This document shows, in pieces, positions 1 through 10,943 of a stretch of DNA of 64,000 nucleotides. Each line of letters opens with the position of its first letter. Position 1 is the stretch's first letter. The stretch comes from Holothuria scabra (Eukaryota; Echinodermata; Holothuroidea; Aspidochirotida; Holothuriidae). A program made the position numbers and the translations under genes. The DNA lies in the NCBI GenBank assembly GCA_037179385.1, contig CM074185.1, positions 13,276,866 to 13,340,865 on the forward strand, read 5' to 3'. The notes under the pieces are model-generated. The model saw nothing but the letters and a program-made list of their open reading frames with translations. It had not been told where the DNA came from and did not search any database.

Positions 1-171
1 AAAGTTGTAGAGTATTTGGATTCCTTGACAACATCGATTAAATTACGGGCTATAATGTTCTATTATCGAGCTATACTTCAATATCATCAAGAATTCAAAC
101 CCGGCGAAAAAGCGAGATTGGAAGAATGTATTAGCCGAATAAGAAACCAAGAGAAGAAGGCCAAATCCTAA
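1..171 (+). CDS. Gene 0: 3' end of a DED-like/recombinase-SAM-like family gene (partial)
   Basis: The window opens inside the last exon of a third member of the family described at 20522-21126. Frame 1 stays open for 56 codons and stops at TAA (169-171). The peptide begins KVVEYLDSL and contains YYRAILQYHQEFKP, which lines up with the last 56 residues of genes A and B (KVLEYLTSL and YYRGILQQHQEFKP). By hand about 30 of 56 positions are identical, so this copy is much older than the A/B pair. It covers the second half of the recombinase-SAM-like region only. The DED-like part and the other exons would lie upstream of the window. The charged Lys/Glu-rich C-terminus is shared with the other copies. 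Confidence 0.72.
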   Translation, partial: KVVEYLDSLTTSIKLRAIMFYYRAILQYHQEFKPGEKARLEECISRIRNQEKKAKS

Positions 172-185
172 GATCTTCATCCAAA

Positions 186-835
186 TATTATACGAGTAAA
201 TCTCTCAAAATATTAAACCGCAAAACAGAAGTAGGGATCATGTGGGAAACATATAAAATCCGGACCTTGTGGGCATTTGAAAAATCCATGGACGCCAGTG
301 CCAACTAGTAAAAAGAGGACTTGTCGAAAAAAAAAATGTTCTACAGTGGCCCTTGCCAGAGGCAGGAGTGAGGCACGTCATAGGACTTTCAGTTTGATGG
401 AAGGCAAGAATGTACCTTACCCTTATGGCTTATTTTGTGTATGATGAAGTATAGGAATGGTCGTGTAAGAATGGTCTCCAGTGTATGACTTCCTTGTTTT
501 CAGTAAATCAAACGGTCATCCGAAAGGCAGAAAGGGGCATTTCGAAGATATTACTTGATTTCATACAAGATATCTTTTACATACATTAATGCATGTTTTC
601 TTAATTGTTACACATTTTATTTATTTACTGTTTTTGAAAGAAATACTTCAAATTTTATTTCCCTTCAAACATTTTATTTTTTCTCGATTACTGTGTCAGG
701 ACGAAAAAAAAAATCTGGGGGGCCTGAAGAAAATCTGGGGGACCCAGGCCCCAGGTCCCCCCCCCCGTGGCTTCACAAAATCTTCTCCGTCAACAGAGTT
801 CAATAGTATCATTTGCCAAGAATCCTCAAGATGAC
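186..835. repeat. 3'-flanking repeat of gene 0, second copy at 8418-9150
   Basis: About 15 bases after the stop of gene 0 begins a segment that recurs in the same orientation at 8418-9150. Shared landmarks are a run starting aaatctctcaaaata, the block around aaagaggacttgtcga, the block gtataggaatggtcgtgtaag, and a T-rich stretch ending in a G/C-homopolymer block with ctggggg and gtggct. The two copies differ by many indels. The 3' end resembles the right end of the hAT-like MITEs listed elsewhere. I see no credible coding frame. Confidence 0.6.
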
Positions 836-2036
836 AATCAAAGCCAAATTCCCAAGATATCCAAATATTGACAAGAAATCCTTTAGCCTCATAGTTTTCT
901 AGTTTTAAATCTGTTTACATAGGGTGGGCCAAAATGTAATTTTTAGTTCATGGCCATACTTAGAAATAAGAAATGATACAGCACCCTTTTGTACCTACAA
1001 TTTAGAACAAACCTCGTTAGGAAATCGCGCTCCAATTTCTATTGGTAACCATTCATATGCTGTTGGGGGAGGTGCTGTGATACAGGGATTCATGTTAGTC
1101 TAGCTACTAACTGAGATTTACGAATATAACAACAAAGTGTCTCAACCGTTTTGTAATTTGGAAAGATTGTATGATGTAAAACTTAACGTTTTCTCATAAA
1201 AGAACCTTCAATTTATAACCCCCCCGCCCCCCCCCCCGACCGACAGTCAGGAAAGGAACCTCAATTTACGTCAAACATATTATTTGGAATTCGGAATTTG
1301 TACTGTTAATGTAGCATTGTTTGTTGAATTGTTTTTCAAGGATGTATTTCCATAATTAATGAGCCCTGAATAAGCGAGTTCGGTAATTCGTTTAGGGACT
1401 ATGGACATGCGCACATCCTCCAAATGGTAGAGATCAACAAACCGTTCTCTTGAATAGAATTTGTCTTACTAAATACAGTCTCCTTACAATTTCGTGTAAT
1501 CATTGTTTTTAATACATTCATTATGTAAGAAGTGTTTTTACTTTAACAAAATGCAATTTCATGCCGTGGAATGTATCTAATATGTATATAACAAATAAAA
1601 CCCTGTTTGAAGGGAACAAAATCTGTACGTAGCTAATATAAATTTGTCAACTGTTGAGATTATAATCTGATAATTCTGGACTATATTTCCAGGGCTTCTG
1701 TCCAAAGTTCAGGCTTAAGTGGAATACGTACCTGTTCGTTGCTCAAAGGTGAGAACGAACTTCTTATTTTGTACAAGGCATATTGTGTCCTTCACGTGTG
1801 CAATGCTTGAAGCGCACACTAAAATATGAGGGAGTTGGAATTTCTAGGTAATGAAGAGATAATTTTGCAATACAGGACGGCATTTCAAGTGCTGTATTTT
1901 ATGCTACTGAAATAATTGTTACCGTTATGGAAGACTGAAAAGTAGCCAAGCTTATAAATATTCTTTCTGCTAGACTGACATATTCTTCTTTAGACTTATG
2001 AGTGAATTTATGAGAGTGTATTAAATAAAGAACAGG
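836..2036. other. Anonymous non-coding stretch
   Basis: AT-rich sequence with no ORF of note, no recognised repeat and no RNA gene. It holds a C-homopolymer block near 1218-1240 and scattered AATAAA-like words (for example near 1595 and 2023) that I cannot tie to a transcript. Confidence 0.4.
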
Positions 2037-2240
2037 TTTTGTGTGTGGCGACCTTTTGAGTCCCTCCCCTCCGGATGCAAATGATTTTAAATCATTTCAA
2101 ATGAGAACAAAGTAGACAGCATAAATGTGTTTCAGTGGTTTGGTGCATGGCGGCCTTTTGAGCTTCTCCCCTCCGGAGGCAAATGATTTTAAATCATATC
2201 AAATGTGAACAAAGTAGACAGCATAAATGTGTTTCAGTGG
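2037..2240. repeat. Two tandem copies of a 102-bp unit
   Basis: Units 2037-2138 and 2139-2240 align end to end with about 12 differences. Each contains cttttgag, the block ctcccctccgga, a near-palindrome atgattttaaatcat, and ends acaaagtagacagcataaat then gtgtttcagtgg. It is a simple local duplication with no coding sense. Confidence 0.85.
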
Positions 2241-4115
2241 GAAACACAAACCTATGAACAAACTGCTGATCGTAATGACAAAGGTATTTTCATTTCTTGT
2301 CAAAAGCGACCTATGTTATTGCGATGTCGTATGTGTGTGTGTGTAAGTGTGTGTGTTTGTATGTGTGTTTGTGACACTTTGTGGTAAACTCGTCATTCCA
2401 ACTTAGGAAAGTACAAGACTTCCATTACATGGTATATAAATTTTTCATGTTGGGAGTTTGAGGTTCAAAGGTCAATTGGGGTCACCATAGGCCAAAACCC
2501 CTAAACGTTGTAAACACGAAATTTCAAGAGAGCAAAGACCTACACTCAGTGCCCCCAAAATGTCAAAACTGGGAACAAACTAATGGAGAAAAAGATAATG
2601 TTGGGGAAACCATTTTTTGGGGCGCAGCACGAAACCGAGTCCAAAGACTCGTTCTTGGGGATGTGGGTCTAGATGGCAAAGCCCCTTGAGCTCCGTGGTT
2701 TCTGGATATCTCTGGAGAGGAATACTATCCATTTTTCGGTTAACTCAATCCCTTACTAACCTGCTTTTGAAGGAGGCAAATGGGAGAGGGGCAAGGACAC
2801 AAACAGGGGGCATATTCCTTTTCTTGCCCTCCCCCATAGCGCCGCCGCTGCCTACACTTTTAATATTCATCGGGGGTTCCTCGTTGTCAAACAGCAAACT
2901 TCCCTAAAAGTTTATTAAATCATTATCTGGGGTCACTAGAGATAAAGAGGCCCAATTTTTTTTCCATTTTTCGTTTTTTAGGCATGCACTACCAAGCCCT
3001 GGGGCTCACTGGTAAGTGCGGTTATTTCCATTATGGTACCAAGCCAGAACCCTTTCTTATATGTTGATTGCAAAGTTGTGTAAAACCACGGTCTCCCCCC
3101 AAACCTGAGCTGAATATAACATGTTTCTTTTCGAAATGTGAAATTTTTAGGACAATTATATTCGAATCAATATGTAAGAATACATGAAGAGGTGTGTGTA
3201 GGTTTATCTACTTTTGGTTTGATTTTAATAAGAGTCCAATGACATTTTGAAAGGGCGAATACTTCAGTTTCACCCCAAACTACAATGTTTGTGGAAGTTC
3301 AGAGTAATTCTCAATTGGCACAACTTTTGGATTGACAGATAGTTAGGAAATCTGCAGGGTAGGTCTACCAAAACACATAACACACAACATTCACTGTACT
3401 TAAAGTGTTGTGACTGACTTCACATCGCGATCTAGTATTCACCCTGAAACAATATACTGACATTGTGTCTGGATATATATGAATTTTCAACAGTTTCTGA
3501 GACTGATAGACTAAAGTACTAGGTTAGGGGATTTGAAACTGTTTTGGGGTAAGAGGATTAGGCTTTAAAGTCCCGCTAACAAGAATGTTCAAATGATCCC
3601 TCATGTAATGATGTCATCACTTACGTCATTTAGGAGGAATAACACAGTAAGTAGCATCTTTGTGTGGGACATAGCATAGATCAGAGGGCAACACGCAGTA
3701 GGATTCCTCACAAGATTTTTGCAAACTTTATCATAACCGATTGGTTGACCAATTAGCGGTCTGAACCTGATGGTGTTGATTTGAATTCCTCATAAGAGAT
3801 GGGCGTCCTATTAACATGGAGACATCATAAAGTTTATTGTCGAAAGAGAACGTCATAGTTGTAAATTCTTCAATAGCTGCATGTGCACAATGATCAATTA
3901 AATTCCTGATCCCAGTTGACCTCCATTCTTTCACTGAATATCAGAAATATTCCGATGCAGTTGAACCATTAGCCGAATGTAGTCGCCCCCGCTCCACACC
4001 TGAGCTTTTAGGATGAATTGTTGCTATAATGACTGATTTTGTCGGTACATCCGTCCAGCTCGGTGGACTGTGTAAAATATTCCGAAATTTGGAACGCATA
4101 ATAACTGTTCGTGGG
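2241..4115. other. Non-coding stretch with a GT-rich patch and a diverged dispersed repeat
   Basis: 2328-2372 is an interrupted (GT)n tract. The segment 3250-3590 resembles 16690-16995: both have tctcaattgg, then tgtgtctggata, then gaactgttt and a following ctttaaag block in the same order. They are likely old copies of one dispersed element. Nothing else is recognised. Confidence 0.35.
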
Positions 4116-4302
4116 TAGTGGCGTAGCCACGGGGAGGGGGGGGGGGGTTACAGTCCCCATGACCCAACCTTGCAATGTAAAGTACACCTTGAATAGTGGT
4201 TTTTCCTCCCTATCCTTAAACTCTTCCTACGTGTCGTTCCCCTCAACCCCCCATGACACTACCTCCCCCCTCCCCCATGACACAATTCTAGCTATGCGCC
4301 TG
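4116..4302. mobile_element. hAT-like MITE, 187 bp
   Basis: The left end tagtggcgtagccac and the right end ctagctatgcgcctg are imperfect inverted repeats. The flanks ttcgtggg (4108-4115) and tccatggg (4303-4310) match at 6 of 8 bases, as expected for an aged 8-bp hAT target duplication. The interior is C/G-homopolymer-rich with three ccccatgaca words and no coding capacity. A decayed relative lies at 10720-10780. Confidence 0.55.
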
Positions 4303-4310
4303 TCCATGGG

Positions 4311-5329
4311 TCGCAAAGCCAATCATCTTTAGTTACGTTTTGATTTAAGGTTTACACCGGTTTCAGTTAAGTTGTTTGTACAAGAGGTAGCGTTTGACAT
4401 TTGTGGACGTGATTTTGAAGAAACACGATTTGGAATCAAATAGAAGATCTGTTCCCTTCTTCTTACTTTGTTGAAACAAATACAAAATGACGTTTCATTT
4501 GCAATGTTTAGTGTCTCTTTACGGATTCCATGATAGTGGGAGGGGCTTATCCCCCCTTTGGCATTGACATTGTGCAATGTACTTTCACAATAATATAACG
4601 TGAACAGAGAGCATTCTTTTTGCATATCGTGGCCTCTTATGAAGTGTCAGCTTTAGGCGCGAGCAACGTAATAGGATTTGGGATTAACTGCATAAGGACT
4701 CGGCGTTGGGGTCAAGAGAGTGTAAGGGTTAGAAAATAACGTCGTTGGAAAAATTGATATTCTGGGATTAAAGGGAGAACGTTCTTTCATAAAGCCCAAA
4801 TTTTGTAACCTTTCCGAACACGAACACAGCAATTTTAGTATTTTACGGCAGGCTAACTTTTTTTTCGGTGGACGTGTTTGTGCGGCATTCTTAATACAGC
4901 CTTCGCCTCTAGTTGGCTTCGGGTTGCTGAATACGTAACGGAAGTTTGACCTTTTCGTCGAGCAAAACCTTTGACTATACCCATAGTCGAGTGCGTCAGG
5001 AAATAAGCATGTTACGCCGGCAGATTTCACAAATGATGTGAAATATACGCAATTCCCAAATACTTTCACATTTGTGTCCAATAGTTGAATCGAAGTTGTA
5101 ACACCTACAAACAATTTGAGAGCACAAGCTCCAGTGAACTGCAAACGAATTCGAACAGCTAAGTGATGGTCTAATTAAGTCGGCCATAACTAGGACCCGT
5201 CAGCTTTAATCTTTTCGGTTCTTTCCTAAAATGTATCATGGATGACTGTACACAAAAATGCATCTTGGTTCCTTCAGTTTCACTGAATCTGAGAGTTCAG
5301 CATTGGATGTAGACAATAAGACTGAGACG
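4311..5329. other. Anonymous non-coding stretch
   Basis: No repeat or gene recognised. The minus strand has a 163-codon open frame (4653-5144), but its translation matches no family I know and has no splice, promoter or paralogue support, so I do not call it a gene. Confidence 0.4.
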
Positions 5330-5547
5330 ATTTATGGCTGCAGGACCTCACTAATGGTCGCCCTGATGGGCTTTTGAACACTCCAAACCAGAGTTTGGAG
5401 TGTTCAAAAGATAAGCAGGATAGAGGGCGTAGTGCTAAGTGGGCATAATACGGCTCTGTAGGCTTGTGTGGTGGACGGATATTAACCAGAGTCTTGAAAC
5501 AAGACTATGAACCAGTGGGTTCATCGTGTAAAAAAAAAAAAAAAAAT
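5330..5547 (+). mobile_element. Possible poly(A)-tailed retro-repeat with a perfect 18-bp hairpin
   Basis: 5371-5388 and 5393-5410 are perfect inverted repeats of 18 bp around a 4-base loop (caga). About 120 bases downstream the segment ends in an uninterrupted run of about 17 A (5530-5546). A compact structured segment ending in oligo(A) suggests a short retroposed RNA or SINE, but I find no clear A and B boxes and no target duplication, so the class is open. Confidence 0.3.
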
Positions 5548-6834
5548 AGGTACAGAAAAAGAAAAGGAAAGGCTAAGGTTAATTCCGTTTATCTTGTGGT
5601 TTCCTGCAGTACAGTGAATCCTTGATATTCATGCTTATCATGACTTTTGCATCATTCAGTTTGCGTAAAAAAAAAAAATTAAGTTAATCTTCTGTCGCCT
5701 TGGAAAATTCTATTCAAAGTAAAAATACTCAAACTTCTACATGAATTCACGATGAATTATTCATAGGCTTAATCCTAATAAAACTAGTATTCCATTTCTC
5801 GAACATGAAGGGAATTTTACTTATACTAGAGCGAGAAAAGCGAAATTTTGAGGCGCTTTTCATGTGTACAACTACTGACGCTGCCGGTTAAGCTATGGTA
5901 GGCTTGAGAGTGTGGTTCCGATCCTACCAAGCCAGTTGGAAACTGTATATGATGTTATGTGCTGCTTTACCGTAATAGTATGTATTGCAGTAGCGTGCAC
6001 GTGGCAATCGTGGGTGTGCATTCCCTAATCGTTCGACTGACAATGTGGGATAGCCCTGTCGGGCGACTAAAAATCGTGACAACGATTCAGAAGTAGGTCA
6101 CGACGGTTAAGTTGAGTTGCGTTGTGAAAAGTCGTGAAGTGTGCGGCTAGCTTTAGATTTTGCTGGAACAAAGACAAAAAGGATACCTTATTTCAGCAGC
6201 CTAACAATTTAAGTGGGCACTAGCGCAAAGTGGAACATGGCTTTCCTTAACCATCTGCGTTATACAATGGAATAGGGAACATAGGGATCTATAAAGTGTG
6301 TTGACTGAAGTAACAAGCCCCTCCCCCTTTTTGACTGCCAGGCATAAACTGTACTATGTGGCTACAGTTGGGAAGCAACTGGCGACATCACGACTGCTGG
6401 TTTTGCCAGGTGGGGGGCGTGGCTAACCAAACCATGACGTCAAGTGACAACACCCTTGAGTGCTCCACAAACCAAATTAAAGCAAAAGGCCGTGGACGTC
6501 GCTAAGCTAAACCAGAATGTCCTAGGTTGTGAATTAGGTTAAATACCTGTACAGGTAACTAATAGTAATAAGTAGGTAATTTGTTGCCGTATGGAATTGT
6601 GGGGTACAAACTGGGATATACAAAACGAGTTCTGCACGTAGCGTAGGAGGTTTCGCTTTTAAAAACACGTATAATTTCTTACTATTTTGTGTTAAATAAC
6701 TAAACATGTTTAGCGTGAACTTTAAACGTGCCTACAAAATTGGGTTAAGTATGTGTTTAACTGCTAAACACTTTTTTAAAAAGGGTGTTCGAGTCCGAAA
6801 TAAACAAAATGGTCACATGCTCCTGGTTACGGGG
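5548..6834. other. Anonymous non-coding stretch, one weak tRNA-like patch
   Basis: Around 5884-5940 the words ggttaagctatgg and ggttccgatcc sit at roughly A-box/B-box spacing, which might mark an old tRNA-derived SINE. No cloverleaf can be drawn. There is nothing else. Confidence 0.25.
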
Positions 6835-7020
6835 TCTACCAGATGTTCCCGAAGTTCAATGTTCCCAAGGTTCGATGAACCCCGTTTTCGTATACCTCGT
6901 TGAATTGGCGATGGTTACAGGGTTCGTTATTCCCGGGTTCCATGTTCCAAGAAGTGATGATGTTCCCAAGATTGGGGAACACTGAACCTCGGGAATAGAG
7001 AACTCTGGGAACATTGGCAT
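6835..7020. repeat. Imperfect palindrome built from gttccc words
   Basis: The left part (agatgttcccgaagttcaat and following gttcccaaggttc) pairs with the right part (gttcccaagattgg to ctgggaacattgg) when reverse complemented. The whole can fold into a broken hairpin of about 185 nt. It is probably a fold-back MITE. Confidence 0.4.
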
Positions 7021-7642
7021 AGCCCACTTCTCACCATCTGCCCAGTTAGGGAGAATGTCAGTTACTCGGTTCCGAACTCTTGATACGGGGCGTAGGGCTA
7101 GTCTACGGAAGACTTTTTACCTACCTTTCTTGTGGAAAGATGGAACCTTTTTTACCATTTCGACAAAAGAAGTTTGTGTTTGCCACCATTGCCATGTATA
7201 AAGATCGTGCAGTATGTATCAAATGGCAAGAGAAGTCACCCCAACCAGAGAGTTGTCCCAACTTGAATTAGTGTAGTAGACTATATGTTTTTCATGATTG
7301 GTTGTTGAGAGTCATGTGACAACATTTTTCTCTTTAAATGTTAAATTTACCAGACGTTACTGCTGTTTTACATTAAATATGCAACATCGAACTTATACGA
7401 AATGATGAAAGATAATTTGAGGAGAAATAAGGGGAATTATCTATTGCTTCAGAAAAAGTTTAAAGGGACTGCTCCTGACCTTTACTCAGTGGCGGAGCTC
7501 GGAACGTTTGTTAGAGGGGCAAGAATGACCTGAAGCGGCTAGCAAGTTTGAACCTACAAGGACGGCCTGACATTTGGCCACTGTACTTGCGTCTTGTACA
7601 GTGGCGTAGCCATGGTGGGAGGGTGAGGCACGGTAAGACTAT
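7021..7642. other. Anonymous non-coding stretch ending in a MITE-like terminus
   Basis: No gene recognised. At 7599-7615 the word cagtggcgtagccat matches the left terminus of the hAT-like MITEs at 4116 and 9130, so a related element probably begins here. I cannot fix its other end. Confidence 0.3.
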
Positions 7643-8100
7643 CTAAGCGGAGCGCCGCCATCGGTTGGCGCGGAGCCTACAAGAAATTTTGGGGCTTTAA
7701 AACCCCTCCAGATGGCCGGAAACGGGACTTCTCATGTGTTTTAAGCTGGATGTACCCAGCCTTGAAATACGAATCTCATGTCTGCGACTTCTGAAATAAT
7801 GAGAATAAATAATTAATCTATTAAAAATGGTAATACATACACTTTTTAGGGACCCCAAAACTGGGTACTTCTGATCTGTGGCCTGTGGGATGAGACTAAA
7901 GGGAACCGGTATGTCCCGTTCCCTTGGAAAAATTGTCACTTTAGAAGGACGTAGAGCAAATGCGGCAATATTCGGATCTAAGTGGAGCGCCATCATCAGT
8001 TGGCGCGGAGCTTACAAGAAAATTTTGGACTTTAAAACCCCTCCAGATGGCCGAAAACGGCACTTCACACGTGTTTTAAACTGGATGTACCCATCCATCG
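7643..8100. repeat. Direct repeat pair of about 120 bp (7643-7762, 7978-8096)
   Basis: Both copies run from gcggagcgcc or gtggagcgcc through ttggcgcggagc, aaaacccctccagatggcc and tggatgtaccca. They are about 85% alike and are separated by about 215 bp of unrelated sequence. They are probably internal repeats of a DNA transposon relic. No coding sequence was recognised. Confidence 0.6.
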
Positions 8101-8417
8101 GCAATATTTGAATGGATTTCAGCTTACCTAAGGCAGTACCATACCCTTTTACAGGAAGACCAAAAGTAGTTGTGCCCCACTCTGAGAAACTTTCTTTGCG
8201 TTAGATTTGCTAGATGCAAAATGGTGTTATGTTTGGCAAAACTTTGAACTGATTATAGGCCTAGGTTTTAGGATTTACCCTTTTTGAGGAGCATAAAAAA
8301 TATCAAAATATTTTTAGTTTTTGTAGAGAATTTACAAGAGACATACATAATACCAAAGAAACAATGTGCAAAATGGTGCAGTATTTGTTGATCGGTACAT
8401 TACGTTGTCAAAATTAA

Positions 8418-9150
8418 AATACTACGAAAAAATCTCTCAAAATAATTGAACCGCAAAGCAGAAGTATGGATCATGTGGGAAACACATGAAATACGGACCT
8501 TGTGGACATTTTACAAATCCCCCGGAGGACAGTGTCAACTACTAAAAAGAGGACTTGTCGAAAAAATCGTCCTACAGTGGCACTTGTCATGGGCAGGAGT
8601 GAGGCACTACATAGGCTTACTTGTTATGGATGGAAGGGAAGAATTATCCGAAGGCAGTACCTTACCATTACCAGCCTACGGCATATTTTGTGTATGATAA
8701 AGTATAGGAATGGTCGTGTAAGAGTGGTCCCCTGTGTACGATTGCCTTATTTTCAGTAAATCAATCAGCCATCCGAAAGGCAGAAAGGGTTTCAACCTAA
8801 CAAAGTCACATTAAAGTTTGTCCTTGAGACTTTCGTTTCATCTTCGAAATGAAATGCAATAAACGACAGTGAAGATCACAAACGGTATCTAATTTAGTGA
8901 AAGGCATTTAGTGAAAGGCATTTTGCGCACAAAATGTGCTTAACATTAATTAATCCACATGTTTTTTTTTTTCTTCATTTTAATACATTTTATTTATTTA
9001 CTTTTTTGAAGGAAATACTTCAAAGTTTATTTCCGTTCAAACATTTTATTTTTTCAATTACTTTATCAGGACGCAAAAAATCTGGGGCACGAAGAAAAGC
9101 TGGGGGCCTAGGCCCCCAGCCCCCCCCCCCCCGTGGCTACGCCACTGGTC
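8418..9150. repeat. Second copy of the gene 0 3'-flank repeat
   Basis: Collinear with 186-835, but with no family exon in front of it. The right edge gtggctacgccactgg (about 9122-9137) is a hAT-like MITE terminus. Either this is a dispersed repeat that landed beside gene 0, or it is the only remnant of a lost gene copy. Confidence 0.6.
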
Positions 9151-10074
9151 TCGTATAAACCTTTTCCCCTCTTCAACAGGTACCACTTTATAAACAAAGA
9201 TTTGGTTGCATTTTTCCTTTTTGATGTAGTGTCAGAAAGTTCATTCCCCAAATGTGTTAAACAACTTTGCACTTCTTGCGTTTCTTTATAAAAAGCGGTG
9301 TCACCATCTTAGAATAAGTTCGAGCAGATTCAGAGGAAGCCCTAAGCCTTTTCGAACTTGCTGGGAAACAAAGAGCAGAGCCAATTAAAATTTCTGTAGA
9401 CGACTACAAAATTATAGTTGGGGTGAAAGAATTAGGCCCTTAGGTTAGAGGTAGGAGAATTGAAACTGTGTGGGGTTGGAAGGTTTGGCTTTCCATACTT
9501 TCAACTGAAACATTACCTATTCAGACAAGGCCTTTTGTCATATTCCAGGTGTGAAGCCCATTTAAAAAGGCAAGGCCGGTATGAGCAGGAGTTGCTAGCA
9601 ACTCCCTCGTGTGACAATTTTTTTTCTGTTAGTCCATCCGAGGAGTTGCTAGAGTCTCTAGTAACTCCCTGGTCTATCTGACCAGCTCCCTGATCTGTCA
9701 ACTGAAATCAATGTCTCCCCAAATTACCCCTCATCTGATACCTTTTCGCGGGCCCTTTATTTGGTTCTGTTCTTTCTAGGATTGTTTTCCTCTAGCCACA
9801 CTGCTTTTCGGAATACGTTTTAAAGCTACTCATAATGTTTCCTTCAAATACCAATAACAAATGGTCAAACACAGATAATCCTCAAATCCTACACAGTGGC
9901 TTGATCAGACTTTTCATTCTAGGGGGGCACTTGGGAGGACTATTTTGCAGGGGGCGGCACTGCTGGGCTCCACTAGTTGCGCCGGAGACTCCACCGAGCG
10001 AGAAGTGGGAGGCTCATCGGGTGGAGTCTAAGGGCCAACCTTGGGGCCCCACGTGGAGTCCAGAGGTTAGGTCC
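9151..10074. other. Non-coding stretch
   Basis: 9590-9690 contains small internal repeats (gagttgctag, then gagttgctagagtc, then ctagtaactccctgg). 9920-10074 is GC-rich relative to its surroundings, with ggggggcac and ggggcggcac words typical of decayed DNA transposon termini. No gene is seen. Confidence 0.35.
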
Positions 10075-10578
10075 CGGTAGGGGTCCAGTGGGCGAAGCTC
10101 CTTGGTTCTTTGGTTTTTGCTAAGTATTGAAGACGTTATTTAAGGCTTCTTCTATACTTAACACTGTTCTAAAAATTATCTTAAGGGGAAATTTAAGTAA
10201 CTTCGTTTGGTTAAATATCTAGTAGCACTACTACCAGGAGTCGATGCGGCTGACATTTTGAAATGGGAGATGAATTTTAGAGAAAGAAGTTGATGGGCAG
10301 TTCAAGGCGAGTGTCCTGGTGGTAGTCCAGGGGCGAAGTCCCTGGAAGCTTCTCGATTTTAAGGTATTTTTTGAAGTATTAACGTCTTTTTTAAGGGTAA
10401 TTCTGTTATCTTTAAACTGGTCTAAAATTACTTTCACTAGGGCAACTTCAAGTAGATAAGACTTCATTGGTTACAAATCTAGTGAAACTAGTATCAAGAG
10501 CGGATCCGGCTGATAGTCTAAAGAAGGGAAGCTTTCAACTAGAAAGAGAAAGCAGTTGATGGGCAGTTCTCTCAAAGA
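10075..10578. repeat. Diverged tandem duplication, unit about 240-260 bp
   Basis: 10075-10305 and about 10317-10578 share the same order of words: ggcgaag near the start, gaagtattaacgtc or its equivalent, the aacttc-atttggtta block, ctagt and the gg-ctga block, and the end gttgatgggcagttc. The units differ at roughly one base in four. Non-coding. Confidence 0.5.
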
Positions 10579-10940
10579 ACAGATGTAGACCTTATCCTGC
10601 CTGAACTGCTACCTGAGCTGTGCGCCACCTTCCGTTGGTGTAGTAGAAGTGTGCAGAAAATTTTGACAAAACCCAATGCAAAAAACCTCTCTATCCTTAG
10701 ACTTTTCCATCATATTGTAAACCCAACCCCCATGACACCAGAACCTTCCCCATGACAAATTCTTGGCTACGGGCTGACTCTCTGACTACAGGAGACATCG
10801 TATTTTGAAAATATAAAATCTTAGTTGGTGAGGGGGGCACATGGGGACACAAGATTTTCCAGGAGGAACGTGCCCCCCCCCCCAAATTGGCGACGCCACT
10901 GGTCCTACAAAAAAATAAATGTTTTATGAAGTACCTAACG
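10579..10940. other. MITE fragments
   Basis: 10720-10780 repeats the ccccatgaca words and right end (ttggctacgggctg) of the 4116-4302 MITE. 10860-10905 ends in a C-run followed by ggcgacgccactgg, another hAT-like right terminus. Neither element can be delimited. Confidence 0.35.
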
Positions 10941-10943
10941 GCC

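Noticed and set aside
4653..5144. 163-codon minus-strand open frame
   Set aside because: No recognisable domain, no paralogue in the window, no splice or promoter support. This length is plausible by chance.
5884..5940. tRNA gene
   Set aside because: Box-like words are present but no cloverleaf, acceptor stem or anticodon arm can be drawn.
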